Part shown: positions 21,356 through 29,584 of the stretch, piece by piece
How the letters are laid out: each line of letters begins with the position of its first letter
Position numbering within the stretch: position 1 is the stretch's first letter
From: Vibrio rhodolitus
Lineage (GTDB): Bacteria > Pseudomonadota > Gammaproteobacteria > Enterobacterales > Vibrionaceae
DNA length: 64,000 nucleotides
Reading direction: 5' to 3'
Assembly (NCBI RefSeq): GCF_003350325.1
Contig: NZ_QLYZ01000020.1
Span: forward strand, 1 to 64,000
Position numbers and translations under genes: made by a program
Notes under the pieces: model-generated
Seen by the model: only the letters and a program-made list of their open reading frames with translations
Database searches by the model: none
What the model was told of the DNA's origin: nothing

Positions 21356-21529
21356 AATAAATCAGGTTAAAATTCGCGCCGAATAAAAAACGATATGCAA
21401 TTATACAAACCCTTTCACAGTTTGAAACAATTAGCCAATTGGTCAGATTTGTTGTTTTGAACGTACGCAGGGTTTCTATCCCACTACCAATCAACGTTAA
21501 GTGGCAAATTGCTTAATTACCGAGGAATC

Positions 21530-22498
21530 ATGAACGTAAAATATTCTCTAGTTGCGTTAGCACTAATGAGTGGCTCTGCTTGGGCACAACTTGCTGAAAC
21601 TGCCGGCTTCGCTGGTGAAATCTCTCTCAGCACAGGCTTTTACTCTGTAGAGTCAAACCTAAATACCCATGACGACAATAAAAACCTAAACACAACATCA
21701 TCTGGTGCACCAAATGATTCAGTGAGCGGCGGTCTACTGCTTCCACTAGGTAACTTGTCATACACTTTTGGTGAGAACCTTAACCAGCAGTTCTACATGG
21801 GTACCTCTCGTGAAGATATCGCAACCGGTACACTAGCGTTCGAGATGGGTTACAAATATCAACTGGCATCAGGCATGATCATCGACGCATCGATTCTGCC
21901 AACCATTATGTCGGGTGAAGTGTGGGCAGACCCATACCAAGCAACCAATCGTCAAACAACAGATGAAGATGGTAATGCTTACCGCCTTAAGCTAGAGAAT
22001 ATTGCTGGTAGTAAGTTCTCTGTGGATATGGCTTACGCAACTAAAGATGTAGAAAACGACGTACTTGGTGCGACAGAACCGACTCTACGCCGCGATGCAG
22101 ATGCGTTCTACTTTAAGACTGACTATAAGTACATGGTTGACCAAACCACGATGCTTAAACCACGTCTATCATTTATCAGCTCAGATGCAGATGGCGATGC
22201 CAACTCTTTTAAAGGCTACGGTGTAGAACTAAGCTACTTCAAATTCCTAGGTCGCCATCAATTTGCACTAACCGCTGGTTTTGACACGCGTGATTACGAT
22301 GCGAACAACCCAGTGTTCAATCAAACTCGTGAAGATGATGAGATGAGCCTATTCGCTGCTTACGAATACGCGAACTTTATGGACTGGCAAGATTGGTCAT
22401 TCATCTCATTTGCTGGTTTTAACAGCTCAGATTCAAACATCGATTTCTACGATAAAAACGAGCTAATCATGTCGGTAGGTATGAACTACCAGTTCTAA
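21530..22498 (+). CDS. DUF2860-type outer-membrane protein
   Basis: This 322-aa protein has a signal peptide (MNVKYSLVALALMSGSAWA, cleavage before QLAETAG), alternating amphipathic strands and a terminal aromatic residue in MNYQF, all typical of an outer-membrane beta-barrel. The sequence pattern fits the DUF2860 family common in Vibrio; the function is unknown. The start at 21530 has GAGGAATC immediately upstream. It is followed by a strong terminator. Confidence 0.85.
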   Translation: MNVKYSLVALALMSGSAWAQLAETAGFAGEISLSTGFYSVESNLNTHDDNKNLNTTSSGAPNDSVSGGLLLPLGNLSYTFGENLNQQFYMGTSREDIATGTLAFEMGYKYQLASGMIIDASILPTIMSGEVWADPYQATNRQTTDEDGNAYRLKLENIAGSKFSVDMAYATKDVENDVLGATEPTLRRDADAFYFKTDYKYMVDQTTMLKPRLSFISSDADGDANSFKGYGVELSYFKFLGRHQFALTAGFDTRDYDANNPVFNQTREDDEMSLFAAYEYANFMDWQDWSFISFAGFNSSDSNIDFYDKNELIMSVGMNYQF

Positions 22499-22561
22499 TC
22501 AGCATAGCTAACTAATCTGTAAAGCTAACTGATTTACATAGTTAAATCATGACGATTTGTG

Positions 22562-22587
22562 AAACCCACCTTTTGGTGGGTTTTTTA
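22562..22587 (+). terminator. rho-independent terminator after the outer-membrane protein gene
   Basis: AAACCCACC and GGTGGGTTT form a 9-bp stem with loop TTTT followed by a T run. It lies just before the stop codon of the converging yifB remnant. Confidence 0.9.
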
Positions 22588-22609
22588 TTATTCACAATAG
22601 TGACTATCG

Positions 22610-23521
22610 CTAAACCGCTTGGGCATGCAGGTGTTTCAACAAGCGATCCATTGCCCGATAACCCAACGCTTCAGCGAGATGCGGGCGGGCAATACGCTCT
22701 TCACCAGCTAAGTCAGCGATGGTACGTGCCACTTTGATGATGCGATGGTAAGCCCGCACCGATAAGCCGAGTCGGTGTAGCGCCTGCTCCAAAAATTGCG
22801 CATCACTTTTCTCTAATTGGCAATCACGTTCTATTTCTCGACTTGCGAGCAGCGCATTGGCTTTGCCACTACGCGCTAACATAACCTCGCGCGCTTGCAG
22901 CACCCGTCCTTTCACCAGCGAGGTTGTTTCGCCACGCTCACCACCAGCGGCTAACGTCCCTTTGGGCAGCGCCGGGATTTCAATCGACATATCAAAGCGA
23001 TCCAGCAGCGGTCCAGACAGGCGGCTCAAATAACGCAGCGCCGCTTGGGTATTGCCTTGCGGCTTGCTGGCATCATAGTGACCCGACGGACTAGGATTAA
23101 GCGCACCAATCAATTGAAAACGGGCGGGAAAGCGGGTTTTACCTTGCGCGCGCGAAATAATGATTTCGCCCGACTCAAGCGGCTCGCGCAATGCATCGAG
23201 CACTTTGCGCTCAAACTCAGGCATTTCATCGAGAAATAGCAAACCATTATGCGCCAGAGAGATCTCCCCCGGTCTGGGCACTGAGCCGCCCCCCACCAGT
23301 GCTGCCATCGAACTAGAGTGATGCGGGGCGCGAAATGGGCGCATTTTCCAGTTAAATTGATTGATGTCTTGCTGAGTTAGCGATGCCACTGACGCAGACT
23401 CCATCGCCTCTTGATCCGACATCTCAGGTAGCAGATCACTCAAACGTGACGCTAGCATCGTCTTGCCTGTACCGGGCGGACCGAGAAACAACAGGTTATG
23501 GTGTCCTGCAGCGGCAATTTC
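22610..23521 (-). pseudogene. yifB: yifB (comM) 3' part, separated from its 5' part by the island
   Basis: This piece encodes the last 303 residues of YifB/ComM, a Mg-chelatase-like AAA+ helicase that promotes branch migration in natural transformation. Reading inward from the junction it begins EIAAAGHHNLLFLGPPGTGKT, so Walker A, the FLDEMPEF Walker B and the C-terminal domain are all here. Together with the 203 native residues at 38719-39327 and one lost codon, the intact protein would be 507 aa, the normal family length. The 5' part lies 15.2 kb away on the same strand. No ribosome site for independent expression is obvious. Confidence 0.95.
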
Positions 23522-23532
23522 TACTCTTCTAG

Positions 23533-23614
23533 CGTCACCTGCTTTTTTACTAAAAGTATTACAAACATTGCCAGATAAAGCCTACAAAGAGATAACACAA
23601 AAAAGTGTTACTTA
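23533..23614. repeat. left-end inverted-repeat motifs of the island
   Basis: CGTCACCT (23533-23540) and TGTTACTTA (23606-23614) occur here in plus orientation and in minus orientation at the right end. They are candidate recombinase-binding sites. Between and beyond them I see no gene. Confidence 0.5.
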
Positions 23615-23782
23615 TGCATACTTTATCTGTACTGATCTGAGTTTTTATGGGAAATCGTTACCTAAACCGAGGGATTTGAACGAGTCCAATAAAGTCGTTC
23701 ATTTACAATAAAATTTGTCATTTCTCCTCTGTCAGTTCACTTGGTAGAGGTGATGCGAACTGACTATAGCAAACACGCCTTT

Positions 23783-23867
23783 GCCCCAATACGTGTTTAG
23801 AACGCAAGAAACCATCATGAGATTTATTTGAGAAACAAGCTGTTTCCCAATTGCCCAACAGGTTGTT
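23783..23867 (+). repeat. diverged dispersed repeat, copy 1
   Basis: This segment, from GCCCCAATACGTG to GGTTGTT, aligns along its whole length with 25072-25155 at roughly 70% identity by eye, in the same orientation. Shared blocks include GAACGCA, CATGAGATT and CCAATTGC. It may be an eroded cassette end. Confidence 0.6.
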
Positions 23868-23984
23868 GGACAAACTTTACCCCCTCAACTTTGCAATAGG
23901 TTATTGTGAAAATCACTCGAAAGCACTTCTGCCCCAAACCGGTTTGTAATCGGCATTAGAACGAATAAAAAATTCTGATTTAGA

Positions 23985-24064
23985 TATGCTGTCCCATGCA
24001 ACAACCTATGCTGTCCCATGCAACAACCTATGCTGTCCCATGCAATAACCTATGCTGTCCCATG
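23985..24064 (+). repeat. 22-bp tandem repeat, 3.6 copies
   Basis: The unit TATGCTGTCCCATGCAACAA plus CC is repeated at 23985, 24007 and 24029 (the third with one change, AATAACC), followed by a partial fourth copy ending at 24064. It is an iteron-like array, but no replication protein gene is present in the island. Confidence 0.9.
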
Positions 24065-24245
24065 AGTTAGGGCATTTGCGTCTCAATACATTTATAGATC
24101 ACTAATTAAAACAAGAGCTTATAACGAAATTAATATAGGAACTTGGATAACATCAGAGCGCAGCTGTCCACAAGGTTATAAATGTGCACAAAGCGAACAA
24201 TTGGATAAAGATGGGTAATCTTAAGTTTGAAGTGCGACCAAATAC

Positions 24246-24262
24246 GTGTCGGAGGACAATAA
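24246..24262 (+). repeat. 17-bp inverted repeat, left arm
   Basis: GTGTCGGAGGACAATAA is exactly repeated in reverse complement at 31551-31567. The two arms bracket all cargo genes and exclude the recombinase operon. Confidence 0.85.
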
Positions 24263-24319
24263 TGTTCGGTTCCAATAAAGATTGATCGCTTTTTGGCTAT
24301 ATCAAGTCAGCTAAAACAC

Positions 24320-24378
24320 TTTTTTACAGAACCGTTACAGTCGGCACGTTTAAACACGAAAGTGCCCCATTCCCTGTT
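24320..24378 (+). repeat. diverged copy of the cassette-end repeat
   Basis: Starting TTTTTACAGAACC and ending AGTGCCCCATTCCCTG, this copy aligns with the perfect 50-bp repeats at 27840 and 30118 with scattered changes. It keeps the GGCAC...GTGCC inverted arms. Confidence 0.65.
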
Positions 24379-24669
24379 TCGACTGATTCAACACGTCCAT
24401 CACAAAGCTTCATCTGACTTAATTTTCCTAATCCAACTACGTGACCCAATTCACTGTGCCACTACACTCTGCATTTAGTTAGCTTACGTGATAATTGATT
24501 TATGGGATCTTACTTTGGTTTTTGATAGAGATTGTTGTAGTGCGTACTGGATCAGGTAGTGCAATATCTTTATTGAAAAACAGTTATTCATAAGTACGAT
24601 TTGGTGATGCGCAAAGATGAACTATATCGATTCAAAGCGTTATTTCAGTAACATTGCGAGGGTAAATAA

Positions 24670-24921
24670 ATGAAAAGTATATTCGGTTACACTTGGCTTT
24701 TAGGTGTTTCTGTCTTAATGCTCCCCTTTATGGTACTCATTTGGATTAGTGCGATCTGGTGGCTCCCTATAAGTTGGCTGATGGATCTACTGGAAGCGAA
24801 AATGTCTCCTGAAGCTAAGAAGGTTTGTGAATATATTTGGAAAGCTATTTTGATAGTTTTCATTATTTACATGATCATTAACCCACCTTCTAGTGGTTAT
24901 TACAATTACCGTGGTCGTTAA
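24670..24921 (+). CDS. small two-helix membrane protein (83 aa)
   Basis: This 83-aa protein has two hydrophobic segments (about residues 8-33 and 58-70) separated by a short charged stretch (LLEAKMSPEAKKVCEYIWK), and a polar C-terminus. GCGAGGG lies nine bases upstream of the ATG. I do not recognise a family. It is the first gene inside the inverted-repeat-bounded cargo; about 800 bp of non-coding DNA follow. Confidence 0.6.
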   Translation: MKSIFGYTWLLGVSVLMLPFMVLIWISAIWWLPISWLMDLLEAKMSPEAKKVCEYIWKAILIVFIIYMIINPPSSGYYNYRGR

Positions 24922-25071
24922 TAAGGAGGGGTTATGAAGCTCTATCTATACCGAATCAACGTGAAGATGCAGGCTTGAGTACCTGAAAATCATCATTAAT
25001 TCGAGATGTCAAAGAGCCAGCGATCTCTAGAAGAGTCACAGCAAAAAATGTTTGTATAGTAGCCCATCTAT

Positions 25072-25155
25072 GCCCCAGACATATTGTGAACGCACGTAAT
25101 CATGATGAGATTCATTTGGGCAACAATCTGTTGGCCAATTGCGAACAACTTGTTT
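25072..25155 (+). repeat. diverged dispersed repeat, copy 2
   Basis: Partner of 23783-23867, same orientation, about 1.29 kb away. The following TTCTGCCCCGAAGTTTGTTAT also has a counterpart after copy 1 (near 23926). Confidence 0.6.
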
Positions 25156-25712
25156 CTGCCCCGAAGTTTGTTATGACTCACATCTGTACATGGAAACTTG
25201 AAGGGAAATATCTTAGTTTTTCTAACATCCAGATACGACAAGAGCCACTAGAAGTGGCTCTATTACGCGCTACCTGCGGTCAATACTCGATGAGCGGAAG
25301 AGAACAGGGCTATTTGAATTCATCTGTCTACGAGTGGAGCCGAAGCCACGCTTCTCATAGCAAGCATCAGTAGTATATGCTTGTAACCTGTTGAGTTCAA
25401 ATTTAGCTGAACATACTGGCAAGCTTATGCCCCTTTTCTACTTAGTGCTTTTACTCATTTACATCCTGTTAATGAGGTTTTCCCCTACTAAAAGTTATCC
25501 ATTCTGTAGCATCATTAGCACAGTGAGTTCTCGTGATGTATCACAGGGTAAATTTAATCTATACAGATTAATTCTACATTTAGTATTTATTTAGCTGGCT
25601 TTCGTAGTTAAGTTTATGTTTTTATGTATAAAAACCCACTAATCTTAGGGTAAAGAAAGAACTAGGCAGAAAATTTCTGTATTTAAATATAGATTAATTC
25701 TGCCTAATAACT

Positions 25713-25719
25713 GTTAGGC
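25713..25719 (+). other. cassette-boundary-like GTTAGGC, start of cassette A
   Basis: GTTAGGC matches the integron core site GTTRRRY (recombination between G25713 and T25714). It is preceded by GCCTAA in a small palindrome (25702-25719). This marks the probable left boundary of the cassette carrying the HEPN gene, which starts 20 bp later. Confidence 0.5.
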
Positions 25720-25738
25720 AATTAGCTGGAGACATACG

Positions 25739-26404
25739 ATGGATGCTTTTGAAAGTGGCTTAGCTTGCTATTGTCATCAGAGCCAAAATGAAGTTAATCG
25801 AATTAGACGATTTTCCCAATCTATAGATTCTCACTGGGAATCGAAAGCTAAACGTTTGGACAGCGAATTTGAGAAATCGTTGGCAGAAACTACCTGCGAA
25901 GATAAGCGTCAAGAGTTAGGTGAGACCTATGGAATGTTTTACTATGAAGACATAGTAAAGAGTGAATGGATACACAAACATAGTGTAGTAATTACTATTT
26001 CGAGTTTTGTCGAAAATTCCTTATATGAGTTATGTGAACTACTCGCACTACATCAAGGTCAGCCTCTAAAGTTACATGAGAAAGGGAGGCTGTCGAAGGT
26101 AGAGAAATGTCTACTCTACCTTGAAGACAATGCTCATCTTAATCTCGCTGAGTGCAAAGAAGAAGCCGATGCAATGATTGTCGCTTATAAGTTAAGGAAC
26201 CAGATAATCCATAACAACGGCAAAGTGACCGAACGGTTTGAGAAGCAGAAGGCTCAATGGAAAGGGTTGGTTAAAGGCCGTTTAGGTGCTTATATTGAAA
26301 TCGACAGCAAATTTCTAACATGGTACTTAGAACAAGTTGCGGCGTTTTACTATAAGTTAGCTCCGGAAGTGTCGTCATTTATACAACGTACAAAAATTGC
26401 CTAA
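25739..26404 (+). CDS. HEPN-motif protein, candidate ribonuclease (221 aa)
   Basis: This 221-aa, mostly helical protein has an R-x4-H motif at R153-H158 in AYKLRNQIIHNNGKV, followed by Asn residues. That is the signature of HEPN ribonucleases, which occur in many toxin and anti-phage systems. An upstream helix ISSFVENSLYELCELL fits the first HEPN helices. No antitoxin partner is adjacent on the same strand. Its stop codon TAA is the first triplet of the following attC site, as in VCR cassettes. The function in defence is inferred. Confidence 0.75.
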   Translation: MDAFESGLACYCHQSQNEVNRIRRFSQSIDSHWESKAKRLDSEFEKSLAETTCEDKRQELGETYGMFYYEDIVKSEWIHKHSVVITISSFVENSLYELCELLALHQGQPLKLHEKGRLSKVEKCLLYLEDNAHLNLAECKEEADAMIVAYKLRNQIIHNNGKVTERFEKQKAQWKGLVKGRLGAYIEIDSKFLTWYLEQVAAFYYKLAPEVSSFIQRTKIA

Positions 26405-26526
26405 CAAAGCGTTCAAGACGGACTCCCAACGCATGGCGTTTTCAGCTTTCTTCAGTTTAAGTGTTTATGTCACAATGGTTTAGGTAGGGTGGTTTGCGTT
26501 GCTCGCCACTTAACGCGGCGTTATGT
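26401..26526 (+). other. VCR-type attC site of cassette A
   Basis: About 126 bp starting CTAACAAAGCGTTCAAGACG and ending CACTTAACGCGGCGTTATG, with ACGCATGGCGTTTTCAGC between. This has the length and conserved blocks of Vibrio cholerae-type repeats. Recombination would be between G26520 and T26521. It shares most of its sequence with the site at 27245-27370. Confidence 0.85.
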
Positions 26527-26545
26527 GACCAACTCACCATCTGTC

Positions 26546-27175
26546 CTATGCAGGTCTACAAGCAGACCCCAGAAACTGAATGTGCTCGCTAGTTTTCACA
26601 TTTGGTCCAATTAGAATAATGCTGATGTCTCCGTTGGTATTTAGATAGGGTATCCCTTGACCGCCAGCCATAGCCTCATATTGCATTGTTCTAAATTCCA
26701 TCTCATAACCTTGAGCTATCAAGAAGTTACGAATTTCATATGCGTACTTCTCCGCTTCTTGGTCATTCATCGCAATTGAAAAGTCTACTTTCTTCTGAAT
26801 ATCTAAAGCCTTCAGCAACTCACGCTTAAGTTCTGATGTTAATGTGCGCTCTTGTGAGCCTAGTACAACTTTATGTGCTGTAATGCCGCCACTTTGGTTA
26901 TGGGATGTTACTGATTGATTGTATTGAACTTGTTGCTCATTTCCGTTGTTACGTTTCTTTAAGCTAGTAAAAATAAAGGCAAGGCTTATACCGATTGTTA
27001 CATAGGCAATTAGAGTAATTATGTAAGTATACTGCTCAAAAGTGTAGGACAGCTTCTCTGGATCAATGTTAAAAGTGATTAGCCACTTGTTAATGTTTGA
27101 TTTTACAGACTCAGGGCTGTTTTCTATCAAAATGACAATTAGGCTAGCTAAAAATGCAAACAGTGAACCTTTCAT
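26546..27175 (-). CDS. two-helix membrane protein with C-terminal cytoplasmic domain (cassette B)
   Basis: This protein of about 209 aa has two transmembrane segments near the N-terminus (SLFAFLASLIVILI and YIITLIAYVTIGISLAFIF), a linker ending NQSGGITAHKV and a C-terminal alpha/beta domain with GDISIILIGPNV. The start at 27175 (MKGSLFAF) is chosen for GGAG seven bases upstream; a longer frame would run into the attC site. The gene is antisense to the array direction, which is uncommon for cassettes and implies its own promoter. I recognise no family. Confidence 0.65.
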   Translation of the reverse strand: MKGSLFAFLASLIVILIENSPESVKSNINKWLITFNIDPEKLSYTFEQYTYIITLIAYVTIGISLAFIFTSLKKRNNGNEQQVQYNQSVTSHNQSGGITAHKVVLGSQERTLTSELKRELLKALDIQKKVDFSIAMNDQEAEKYAYEIRNFLIAQGYEMEFRTMQYEAMAGGQGIPYLNTNGDISIILIGPNVKTSEHIQFLGSACRPA

Positions 27176-27244
27176 ATACATACTCCGAGTTTGAACATCA
27201 TGAATGTTATCATATGCTGTATGGTTGGTAATGCATTTGGTAAC

Positions 27245-27370
27245 ATAACAAAGCATTTAAGACGGATTCTCAACGCTTGGCAATTTCAGCTTAGGTCAGC
27301 TTCAGTGCTAAATGTGGCAAGGTTTAAGGTGGGGTGGTCGCGTTGTTCACCACTTAATGCAGCGTTAGAT
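27245..27370 (+). other. VCR-type attC site of cassette B
   Basis: Starts ATAACAAAGCATTTAAGACG, contains TCTCAACGCTTGGCAATTTC and ends CACCACTTAATGCAGCGTTAG. Recombination would be between G27364 and T27365. The 126-bp length and sequence closely follow the attC site at 26401, so cassettes A and B are adjacent members of the same array. Confidence 0.85.
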
Positions 27371-27391
27371 TTTATACGGAGAATATTAGAG

Positions 27392-27763
27392 TTGGACGAA
27401 AAAACTATAGCTGATATAGCTGAGAAGATAACGATGGACGTCAGTATATTAACTGCTTTGATCGGATTAGGCGGAGTCATTGTTGGAGCTTTAATCGCAA
27501 TCATAGGTAACGTGATTATTTTTAAAATGCAGAATAAACAGCAGAAAACAATCGATGATGCGAGAAAAGCATTACTTAATAAAATGCTAAGTGACAAAAA
27601 ATTTAGCGAAGGACGCTCTTTAGAAACATTGTCGAAAGTTACAGGTGCAGAACCTGAAGAATGCCGTCGTTTACTTATCGAAATTCAGGCTCGGGGTTTT
27701 ACTTTAAAAGATGGGCGCGAAGGCTGGGTTTACATTAAAAATAGACCACTTTCGACACAATAA
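27392..27763 (+). CDS. single-pass membrane protein with winged-helix-like tail (cassette C)
   Basis: The open frame extends into the attC site, so the true start is after 27365: either TTG 27392 (GGAG ten bases upstream) or ATG 27434. From 27392 the product is 123 aa, with one membrane segment (ILTALIGLGGVIVGALIAII) and a C-terminal helical domain that looks like a winged helix (SLETLSKVTGAEPEECRRLL then RGFTLKDGREGWVYI). Function unknown. The tail domain suggests DNA or regulatory binding, an inference only. Confidence 0.6.
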   Translation: MDEKTIADIAEKITMDVSILTALIGLGGVIVGALIAIIGNVIIFKMQNKQQKTIDDARKALLNKMLSDKKFSEGRSLETLSKVTGAEPEECRRLLIEIQARGFTLKDGREGWVYIKNRPLSTQ

Positions 27764-27765
27764 AT

Positions 27766-27900
27766 CTAACAAGCGTTTAAGATTTCAAGATGCTTTTTCT
27801 AATCAGGTAGACTCTTTGGGTGGCATCGCCCTATCACGCTTTTGTCCAGAACCTTCGCAGGTGGCACTTCGAAACTCAAAAGTGCCCCATTCCTTGTTAG
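27766..27900 (+). other. degenerate or hybrid attC-like site after cassette C
   Basis: It begins CTAACAAGCGTTTAAGA, like the 5' half of the VCR sites upstream, but its 3' half is different and ends CCTTGTTAGG, whose CTTGTTA is complementary to TAACAAG at the start. The 3' half contains the first perfect 50-bp repeat. Possibly a functional attC of another lineage or a chimera. Confidence 0.5.
27840..27889 (+). repeat. 50-bp perfect direct repeat, copy before the Thoeris module
   Basis: From TTTTGTCCAGAACCTTCGCA to AAAAGTGCCCCA, identical over 50 bp to 30118-30167. It contains GGCACTT...AAGTGCC inverted arms that could fold into a hairpin. The repeats flank thsAB. Confidence 0.95.
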
Positions 27901-28128
27901 GGAGCCAGCAAAACTAGTAGCTATAAACCCACTCCTTATCGTTTCCATGTATCCGCATGACTGTTCCATCTTTGGCGCAGGCATGTGAGGTGCTGGATCT
28001 GTTAACTGTATGATTGAATGCCATTATTTGAGATGTTAACTTTAGAGTCACTAATGGAAGAATTCCATTGAATAAGATGTCATACGAACCAGCATTGTTG
28101 CTAACAACTCGTCGTAAGGAATACACGC
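27901..28128. other. leader region of the Thoeris cassette
   Basis: About 230 bp between the cassette boundary and thsA. A minus-strand frame of about 70 codons (27914-28126) has no ribosome site I can support. The promoter for thsAB should lie here, or transcription may come from upstream. Confidence 0.4.
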
Positions 28129-29583
28129 TTGACTAAAAAAGAAAGAGAAAAAGCAAGATTAGTAAAAGAGCTTCTAGATGCTATTGAGAATAGAAATTTA
28201 GCTGTATTTGCTGGAGCTGGCTTGTCGATACCTGCTGGGTACGTAAATTGGAAGCAGTTATTACAGCCCATCGCTGATGAGCTAGACCTAGATATTAACA
28301 GGGAAGAGAATAACTTAGTTCAGTTAGCCCAATATCACTGCAATGTGAATCAATCAAATAGGGGGAAGATAAATCAGCTATTAGTTAATGAGTTTTCTCA
28401 AATGGCGAGTCTTACCGAAAATCATAAAATATTGGCGCGCCTTCCGGTAGAAACATTCTGGACTACCAATTATGACAGGATGATTGAGTCAGCTCTGTTA
28501 GATGCGGGTAAAACGCCTGATGTAAAGTACAATAATAAACAACTAGCAATCACAGTGCCCAAGAGGGATGCGATTGTTTATAAAATGCATGGTGATGTTG
28601 AACATCCTAGCGAAGCCATTTTAACGAAAGATGACTATGAAAGTTATCACGTAAAAATGCAGCCTTTTCTCAATGCTCTGAGCGGCGACCTAATTTCAAA
28701 AACGTTCCTATTTCTTGGTTTTAGTTTTACCGATCCAAATCTTGATTACATACTTAGTCGAGTCCGAATCGCGTATAGCAGAGACCAAAGACCACATTAT
28801 TGCCTGCTGAAAAATCTAACGAAAGATCAAGATGAAAGTGATGCAGATTTTGAATACAGGGAAAGAAAGCAAGAGCTTTTTATTCAAGATTTACTTAGGT
28901 TTGGAATCAAGTCAGTGATGGTTGATGAATATAGTGAAATCACTGCTGTTCTTCAAACGTTAGAAATGAAAACTAAGTCAAGGTCTATTTTCATATCTGG
29001 TGCTGCTAATGATTATGCCCCATATGAAAAAGCCGAATCGGAAAAGTTTGTGTATGAATTGAGTAAAGATCTGATTTCTAGCGGGTACCGAGTTGTATCT
29101 GGCTTTGGATTGGGGATTGGAAGTTCCGTGATATCTGGAGCACTAGAGTCATTATACATGAGCGGAAATAAGTTAGACGACAATCAGCTTTTATTAAGAC
29201 CTTTTCCGCAGAATCAGATTGGGAAAACGGATTTGAAGTTACTTTGGCGAAAATACCGAGAAGATATGATTTCATATGCAGGCATAGCAATTTTCCTATT
29301 TGGTAACAAACTAGTTGAAGGGAATGTGATTCTATCTGATGGAATGAGAGAGGAATATGAAATAGCTCAAAATCAGGGGTTGTTTGTAGTGCCTGTCGGT
29401 GCGACTGGTTCTATGGCTGAAGTACTATGGACTGAGCTTAAATCAGCCATTGAGTCTAAGGAAGTTTCGTTCCCTAAGAATTTAGAAAATGCACTGTTAT
29501 CACTTGGTGATAGTAGTTTGAGTTTTGACGAAATCAAAAAATCAATATTAGAAATTGCGTTAACCATAAATAAAGGAGTCTGA
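28129..29583 (+). CDS. thsA: Thoeris effector ThsA (SIR2-SLOG NADase)
   Basis: ThsA depletes NAD+ when activated by a cyclic ADP-ribose-type signal made by ThsB during phage infection. The 484-aa protein has an N-terminal SIR2 domain (about 1-280) with FAGAGLS (27-33), the catalytic pair N114 (TTNYD) and H154 (MHGD), and GFSFTDPN. The C-terminal SLOG/STALD domain (about 285-475) begins SIFISGAAND and has SGFGLGIGSSV. Spacing of N and H equals that known for Bacillus cereus ThsA (N112/H152). The start is TTG with AAGGA eight bases upstream. thsB follows after 1 bp. Confidence 0.93.
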   Translation: MTKKEREKARLVKELLDAIENRNLAVFAGAGLSIPAGYVNWKQLLQPIADELDLDINREENNLVQLAQYHCNVNQSNRGKINQLLVNEFSQMASLTENHKILARLPVETFWTTNYDRMIESALLDAGKTPDVKYNNKQLAITVPKRDAIVYKMHGDVEHPSEAILTKDDYESYHVKMQPFLNALSGDLISKTFLFLGFSFTDPNLDYILSRVRIAYSRDQRPHYCLLKNLTKDQDESDADFEYRERKQELFIQDLLRFGIKSVMVDEYSEITAVLQTLEMKTKSRSIFISGAANDYAPYEKAESEKFVYELSKDLISSGYRVVSGFGLGIGSSVISGALESLYMSGNKLDDNQLLLRPFPQNQIGKTDLKLLWRKYREDMISYAGIAIFLFGNKLVEGNVILSDGMREEYEIAQNQGLFVVPVGATGSMAEVLWTELKSAIESKEVSFPKNLENALLSLGDSSLSFDEIKKSILEIALTINKGV

Positions 29584-29584
29584 C

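Larger units (their letters stand above)
23522..24669. other. left arm of the island without a supported gene
   Basis: About 1.1 kb without a convincing ORF. It holds end motifs, an 8-bp-arm hairpin (GTCAGTTC...GAACTGAC near 23730-23765), the first copy of a diverged 85-bp repeat (23783-23867), a 22-bp tandem repeat (23985-24064), the left arm of a 17-bp inverted repeat (24246-24262) and a diverged copy of a 50-bp cassette-end repeat (24320-24378). Confidence 0.6.
24922..25738. other. non-coding cargo segment
   Basis: No supported gene. It contains the second copy of the diverged 85-bp repeat, a 9-bp-stem hairpin AGAGCCACT/AGTGGCTCT (25241-25261) without a T run, and a stem TAGGCAGAA/TTCTGCCTA near 25673-25708. 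It ends in the cassette boundary-like GTTAGGC at 25713. Two frames in this stretch cross the repeats and lack ribosome sites. Confidence 0.55.

Noticed and set aside
23985..24064. Tandem repeat as a plasmid-type replication origin
   Set aside because: No replication initiator or partition gene exists in the island, and no good DnaA boxes are nearby.
24293..24478. 61-codon frame near the left inverted repeat
   Set aside because: It overlaps the diverged copy of the 50-bp repeat; the translated repeat explains it.
25086..25594. Two frames of 67-95 codons in the left cargo
   Set aside because: They cross the diverged repeat and hairpin, have no ribosome sites and show no protein-like pattern.
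27914..28126. 70-codon minus-strand frame upstream of thsA
   Set aside because: No ribosome site and no recognisable family; it fills the leader of the thsA cassette and is most likely chance.
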